7,657 nt of DNA from an uncultured Verrucomicrobiales bacterium (GTDB lineage Bacteria > Verrucomicrobiota > Verrucomicrobiia > Verrucomicrobiales > Akkermansiaceae). Positions 5,191 to 7,657 of the stretch are shown piece after piece. The notes under the pieces are model-generated. The model searched no databases. It was given only the letters and a program-made list of their open reading frames with translations, and had not been told where the DNA came from. Position numbers and translations under genes: made by a program. Position 1 is the stretch's first letter, and each line of letters starts with the position of its first letter. The stretch spans positions 1 to 7,657 of the forward strand of contig CALBJX010000002.1 of assembly GCA_937893015.1 (NCBI GenBank), given 5' to 3'.

Positions 5191-7476
5191 TCAGTTTTGG
5201 GTGTGGCTCAGCGGCTCGAAGAGCGTTTGCAGCATGTCGGGTTCTTCTGCCTCCGGCTCGCTGCTGTCATCAATTTCATCTGATTCCATGGGGCTGCCGT
5301 CCTCGGGGTTCAGTCCGGATTCGGCGCGTTCGTATCGGAGACAGCGTTTCAGGATTTCGTGGAGCTTTTCCAAGTCAATGCCGCAATATCTCGGTTTGTA
5401 GAAGAGATAACATTCCTCAAAGTATTGCAACTCGTCTTCCGTTTCATCGAGCTCGGCGTATTCCATGCGCCCCATATAATTGTCCCACCATTGTGCCGCT
5501 GCGGGAGATGGGCTATCGGGATTCGTCAGCGAAGGACTGAAAAGATTGTCAAATTCTCCGACGAAAGCGAACACCGTCAACCTGTCCGAGCCCCGCATGA
5601 CGGCGTTGAAAAAGGCATCCCAAGGGAGTTTGGGTAGGCTGTTGTTCATCATCAGCAGGGAAATCAGCTCGTGATAATCATCCTGAAACACATCAGGAAT
5701 GATGAAATTCGGTTCGTTGGCGGCGCACCGCAGCAGCTCGGCGGTCAGTCGAAAAAGCGGCTCCGAATCGTTGCCGAACGGAATGAGGTTGAGCAGCTGC
5801 GCCATTTCGTGGGCGTAGTTGCCTTGTCGGAGCTGCTCGCGGAGATATTCTTCCGCCCGCATGGAGAGCATCTCCTTGGTGCAGGCAGGGAAAGAAAGCC
5901 TGCCGTAGCGGAGGATTTTGGCCAGATGGATGAGTTGCACGCTGCTCTCCGCCACGCAGAGCAAGCCTTCGTACACGGAGGGATGGCGCTCCAGGTACCG
6001 GTGCATGAAATCCCGGACGCCGGGGTTGACAAAGCGAATGAGAATTTCGTCCTGCGCATGGAGCTCCGAGGTGAGAAAATCCCCGATGAGGACGCGCAGG
6101 TCTTCCTCCGGCGTCGTGGGACGCAGGGCGGCTTCGGCGTAACCGTCGTAGCGCATGGCGGCGCGGAAAAGCTCCGCCTGCGGAACGCGGTCGGGGAAGG
6201 TGGCAAGTGTCAGCAGCAGCCGGCGCTGGCTCGGCATCAGCTGCGCCGTGAAGGCGTTTTCGTACAGGAAATAGGGATTGTCCAACGCATCGGAAAGGTA
6301 GCGCGGAAAATCGAGAAAATCCGCGCTGTCGCGCAGCCCGGCCAAGGCGGTGGCGATGAGCCTTGGGTTGAAGGCTCCGTGCTGCAGAATGCGCAGGAGA
6401 TGCGGCTGCTCGCCCCATCGTTCCCCCCTTGCGTTGTAGAAGAGCGTTTCGATGAGCTGCGGCGGGATGTCGGCGTGTTGCAGGTGGCGGTGCAGCAGCC
6501 GGGCGCGGAAGGTGAGGTCGGTTGTTGTTAAGGGGAGCAGCAAGGGGGTGTAGGGAGACTCGGCCTCGTCCGTGTGGACGTCCTGCAACTGAGCCTGTCG
6601 GAAAATATATTCGCGGGTGGTGAAGATGGCGCGTTTGTCGGGGCTTGCCTGCACGCGGGCAAGGAAGGTGGTCAGCTGCCTCCGCTCGTTTTTCTCCCTC
6701 CGGTCATGGATAAAGGTCGCACCGAGGAAATCATCACAGAGAAAGAGCTGTTTCACCCCGCGTGAGCGCAGGGGCAGGGTGGCATCGATCGCACCGCGGA
6801 CGACGACGATTTCATATCCTTCTCCGGCCATGAGCTGCCATGCCAGATAGCGGGCGAGTGTCGTTTTTCCTTCGCCGGGGGCGCCGGTGATGATGAGGGC
6901 ATGGCGATCCCGCAGGATGTGTGCGGCTTTTTCGGCTTGCGGCGGCAGGGCAAAGCACTGCATGGCCTCGATGATGGCCTCTGTCTCGATGGCGTTTTCC
7001 GTGGCTTCCGCGCGGGAACGTTCTTCTTTCAACAGGGCGCGGATGAAGTCTTTGTCCCCCAGCCAGAGCTGCGGATAGAGTTTCCTCAGCCTGGGATGTT
7101 GCCGCAGAAGATGCTCCAAATCCTCAGCATCAAGAATGTCGCTCGTGCTCCGCATGGCCGGGAAAAGTGCACAAATGCGCGTGCGGTCGGCATCCGTCAG
7201 CTTTTGCGTGGCCATGACCATGTAGCGCTTTGCATCGCGGACGGCTTCCTTTTCCGCTTCCTCCTTCAGGGCGCTCATCAGCCGGGATACGGAAGTCGTG
7301 AAGCGCTTGCACTGGATGATGGTGCGTCCTTGGTGCGCTCTCAGGTCAACGCCTCCGTCGGGGCCGTCGCCGAAGCACTCGACGTCGGTCCCGAGGTGGG
7401 CGGCGAGCATATCGCGGCAGAGATGCCGGAATGCCGTGGCGGAAAAATCTGTCCATGTGATAGAAGGGGAGGCCAT
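5191..7476 (-). CDS. STAND-A: Mrr-like nuclease fused to an nSTAND3-type NTPase, predicted anti-phage effector
   Basis: The 761-residue protein has three parts. The N-terminal domain (about 8-130) follows the Mrr-like PD-(D/E)xK pattern: LC..ML...LG helix (19-29), PDGGVDL (39-45) with the metal-binding Asp44, then IIQCKRF (53-59) with Q55 and catalytic Lys57. The NTPase core has Walker A GAPGEGKTT (198-206), Walker B LFLCDDFLG (244-252) and the FTTREYIFRQA motif (285-295). A long helical half with FNPR (369-372), LDNPYFLYENAF (398-409), FVNPGVRDF (482-490) and CGIDL (698-702) probably senses the trigger, as C-terminal regions do in Avs-type STAND proteins. The tail from 716 to 747 has 14 acidic residues and one basic. 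Predicted action is ligand-triggered assembly and DNA cleavage in the cytoplasm, causing abortive infection. ATG at 7476 is chosen because it aligns the N-terminus exactly with STAND-B and has GAAGG seven bases upstream. A TTG at 7533 would add 19 residues encoded across a hairpin. Confidence 0.9.
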   Translation of the reverse strand: MASPSITWTDFSATAFRHLCRDMLAAHLGTDVECFGDGPDGGVDLRAHQGRTIIQCKRFTTSVSRLMSALKEEAEKEAVRDAKRYMVMATQKLTDADRTRICALFPAMRSTSDILDAEDLEHLLRQHPRLRKLYPQLWLGDKDFIRALLKEERSRAEATENAIETEAIIEAMQCFALPPQAEKAAHILRDRHALIITGAPGEGKTTLARYLAWQLMAGEGYEIVVVRGAIDATLPLRSRGVKQLFLCDDFLGATFIHDRREKNERRQLTTFLARVQASPDKRAIFTTREYIFRQAQLQDVHTDEAESPYTPLLLPLTTTDLTFRARLLHRHLQHADIPPQLIETLFYNARGERWGEQPHLLRILQHGAFNPRLIATALAGLRDSADFLDFPRYLSDALDNPYFLYENAFTAQLMPSQRRLLLTLATFPDRVPQAELFRAAMRYDGYAEAALRPTTPEEDLRVLIGDFLTSELHAQDEILIRFVNPGVRDFMHRYLERHPSVYEGLLCVAESSVQLIHLAKILRYGRLSFPACTKEMLSMRAEEYLREQLRQGNYAHEMAQLLNLIPFGNDSEPLFRLTAELLRCAANEPNFIIPDVFQDDYHELISLLMMNNSLPKLPWDAFFNAVMRGSDRLTVFAFVGEFDNLFSPSLTNPDSPSPAAAQWWDNYMGRMEYAELDETEDELQYFEECYLFYKPRYCGIDLEKLHEILKRCLRYERAESGLNPEDGSPMESDEIDDSSEPEAEEPDMLQTLFEPLSHTQN

Positions 7477-7483
7477 AGGGTGG

Positions 7484-7488
7484 CCTTC
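7484..7488 (-). promoter_or_regulatory. Ribosome binding site for STAND-A
   Basis: GAAGG on the minus strand ends seven bases before ATG at 7476. A stronger AAGGAG at 7537-7542 lies only three bases before an in-frame TTG at 7533, an unfavourably short spacing. Confidence 0.55.
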
Positions 7489-7496
7489 ATCTAACC

Positions 7497-7525
7497 AAAA
7501 AGCCGCAGGCGTGTACAGGCTTTTT
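7497..7525 (-). terminator. Terminator-like hairpin in the leader of the STAND pair
   Basis: AAAAAGCC (7497-7504) and GGCTTTTT (7518-7525) form a perfect 8-bp stem around a 13-nt loop. On the minus strand the stem ends in T5 and on the plus strand in T6, so it could work in either direction. It lies only 20 nt before the STAND-A ATG. It is either the end of an upstream transcript beyond this window or an attenuator in the STAND leader. The stem has only three G:C pairs, which makes it weak. Confidence 0.45.
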
Positions 7526-7529
7526 TGAG

Positions 7530-7589
7530 TCAATGGCTCCTTCTTGCACCGATTTTTGTGCCGTTCCCATCCTTTCGGGCTTCAGTCAT
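7530..7589 (-). CDS. Possible leader peptide ORF, 19 residues
   Basis: A minus-strand ATG at 7589 opens a 19-codon frame (MTEARKDGNG then TKIGARRSH). Its TGA at 7532-7530 is four bases before the terminator-like hairpin at 7497-7525. The product is basic. An in-frame TTG at 7634 would extend it to 34 residues. I see no clear ribosome site, and a frame this short can arise by chance. It is listed because of its position between an upstream palindrome and a hairpin, which resembles an attenuation leader. Confidence 0.15.
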   Translation of the reverse strand: MTEARKDGNGTKIGARRSH

Positions 7590-7657
7590 CGGCTTTTGCT
7601 CGTTTTTCTGCGTTTCTATCCCTTGTTTTTTCAAGGCGTTTTGACTTTTCTTTCAAA
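7534..7657. other. AT-richer upstream region of the STAND pair
   Basis: This edge region is clearly AT-richer than the genes, with T-runs on the plus strand. It should hold the promoter of the STAND genes if they have their own, but no convincing -35/-10 pair is visible on the minus strand. It contains an operator-like palindrome (7621-7636) and a weaker inverted repeat TTTGA (7640-7644) with TCAAA (7653-7657). Confidence 0.5.
7621..7636. promoter_or_regulatory. Operator-like palindrome CCTTG-N6-CAAGG
   Basis: CCTTG (7621-7625) and CAAGG (7632-7636) are exact reverse complements around a T6 spacer. The size and symmetry suit a dimeric repressor site or a short hairpin upstream of the STAND genes. 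No regulator gene is visible in the window, so function is unproven. Confidence 0.3.

Noticed and set aside
4973..5191. Frame starting at an ATG that overlaps the STAND-A stop codon (TGATG)
   Set aside because: This classic stop-start overlap is in a different frame from STAND-B and gives a 72-residue product with no features inside the STAND-B coding region.
2982..7476. A recent duplication by mobile element or direct DNA repeat giving the two STAND genes
   Set aside because: The two genes resemble each other at protein level but their DNA is strongly diverged even around the P-loop. No flanking repeats or transposase are visible, so the duplication is old.
7477..7533. TTG start at 7533 that would lengthen STAND-A by 19 residues
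   Set aside because: The extension is translated from the hairpin at 7497-7525. The AAGGAG before it is only three bases away, and ATG 7476 aligns residue for residue with the start of STAND-B.
1..7657. CRISPR array, tRNA, rRNA or insertion sequence
   Set aside because: No regularly spaced repeats, tRNA cloverleaf, rRNA-like segment or transposase motif was found on either strand. The heptamers at 13-40 have no spacers.

Overview
The window comes from a bacterium of moderately high GC (roughly 60% by eye). It holds four tightly packed minus-strand genes and one small plus-strand gene. No rRNA, tRNA, transposase, integrase or CRISPR array is visible. Taxonomy cannot be fixed from this sequence: the partial Shine-Dalgarno use and GC-rich coding fit many Gram-negative groups.

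Right part (7657 to 2982, minus strand): two consecutive large genes, 10 nt apart, encode full-length paralogues of the STAND NTPase class that I assign to the nSTAND3-type family. Each has an N-terminal domain where a Mrr-like PD-(D/E)xK nuclease is expected, a P-loop NTPase core and a long helical C-terminal half. The first protein (761 aa, STAND-A) keeps the nuclease motif (D44 ... Q55-C-K57). The second (732 aa, STAND-B) has the same layout and intact Walker A and B motifs, but its nuclease motif is gone, with no lysine in its first 65 residues. The bodies are nearly collinear: Walker A, Walker B and the SRE/TRE motif fall at identical residue numbers, and CGIDL falls at 698 versus 697. 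The C-terminal tails carry opposite charge, acidic in A and basic in B. I infer a paired defence NTPase system with an executor and a pseudo-nuclease partner, comparable in concept to Avs proteins and paired NLRs. This is the main discovery candidate.

Middle (2981 to 559, minus strand): after a 210-nt gap come a divergent S-adenosylhomocysteine-hydrolase-fold protein (352 aa) and, 29 nt later, a five-helix membrane protein of unknown function (374 aa). The hydrolase-like protein keeps the Rossmann glycines but appears to lack most adenosine-binding and catalytic residues of true AHCY. They look like a two-gene unit. Whether they belong with the STAND pair is open.

Left part (1 to 550, plus strand): a tandem heptamer array sits in a possible promoter, followed by a small membrane protein gene that converges on the membrane-protein gene. 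Only 8 nt separate the stop codons, and a perfect 8-bp inverted repeat spans this junction.

The region upstream of the STAND pair (7477-7657) is visibly AT-richer. It contains a terminator-like hairpin just before the start of STAND-A, a possible tiny leader ORF ending next to that hairpin, and an operator-like palindrome. Together they suggest, but do not prove, regulated expression of the pair.
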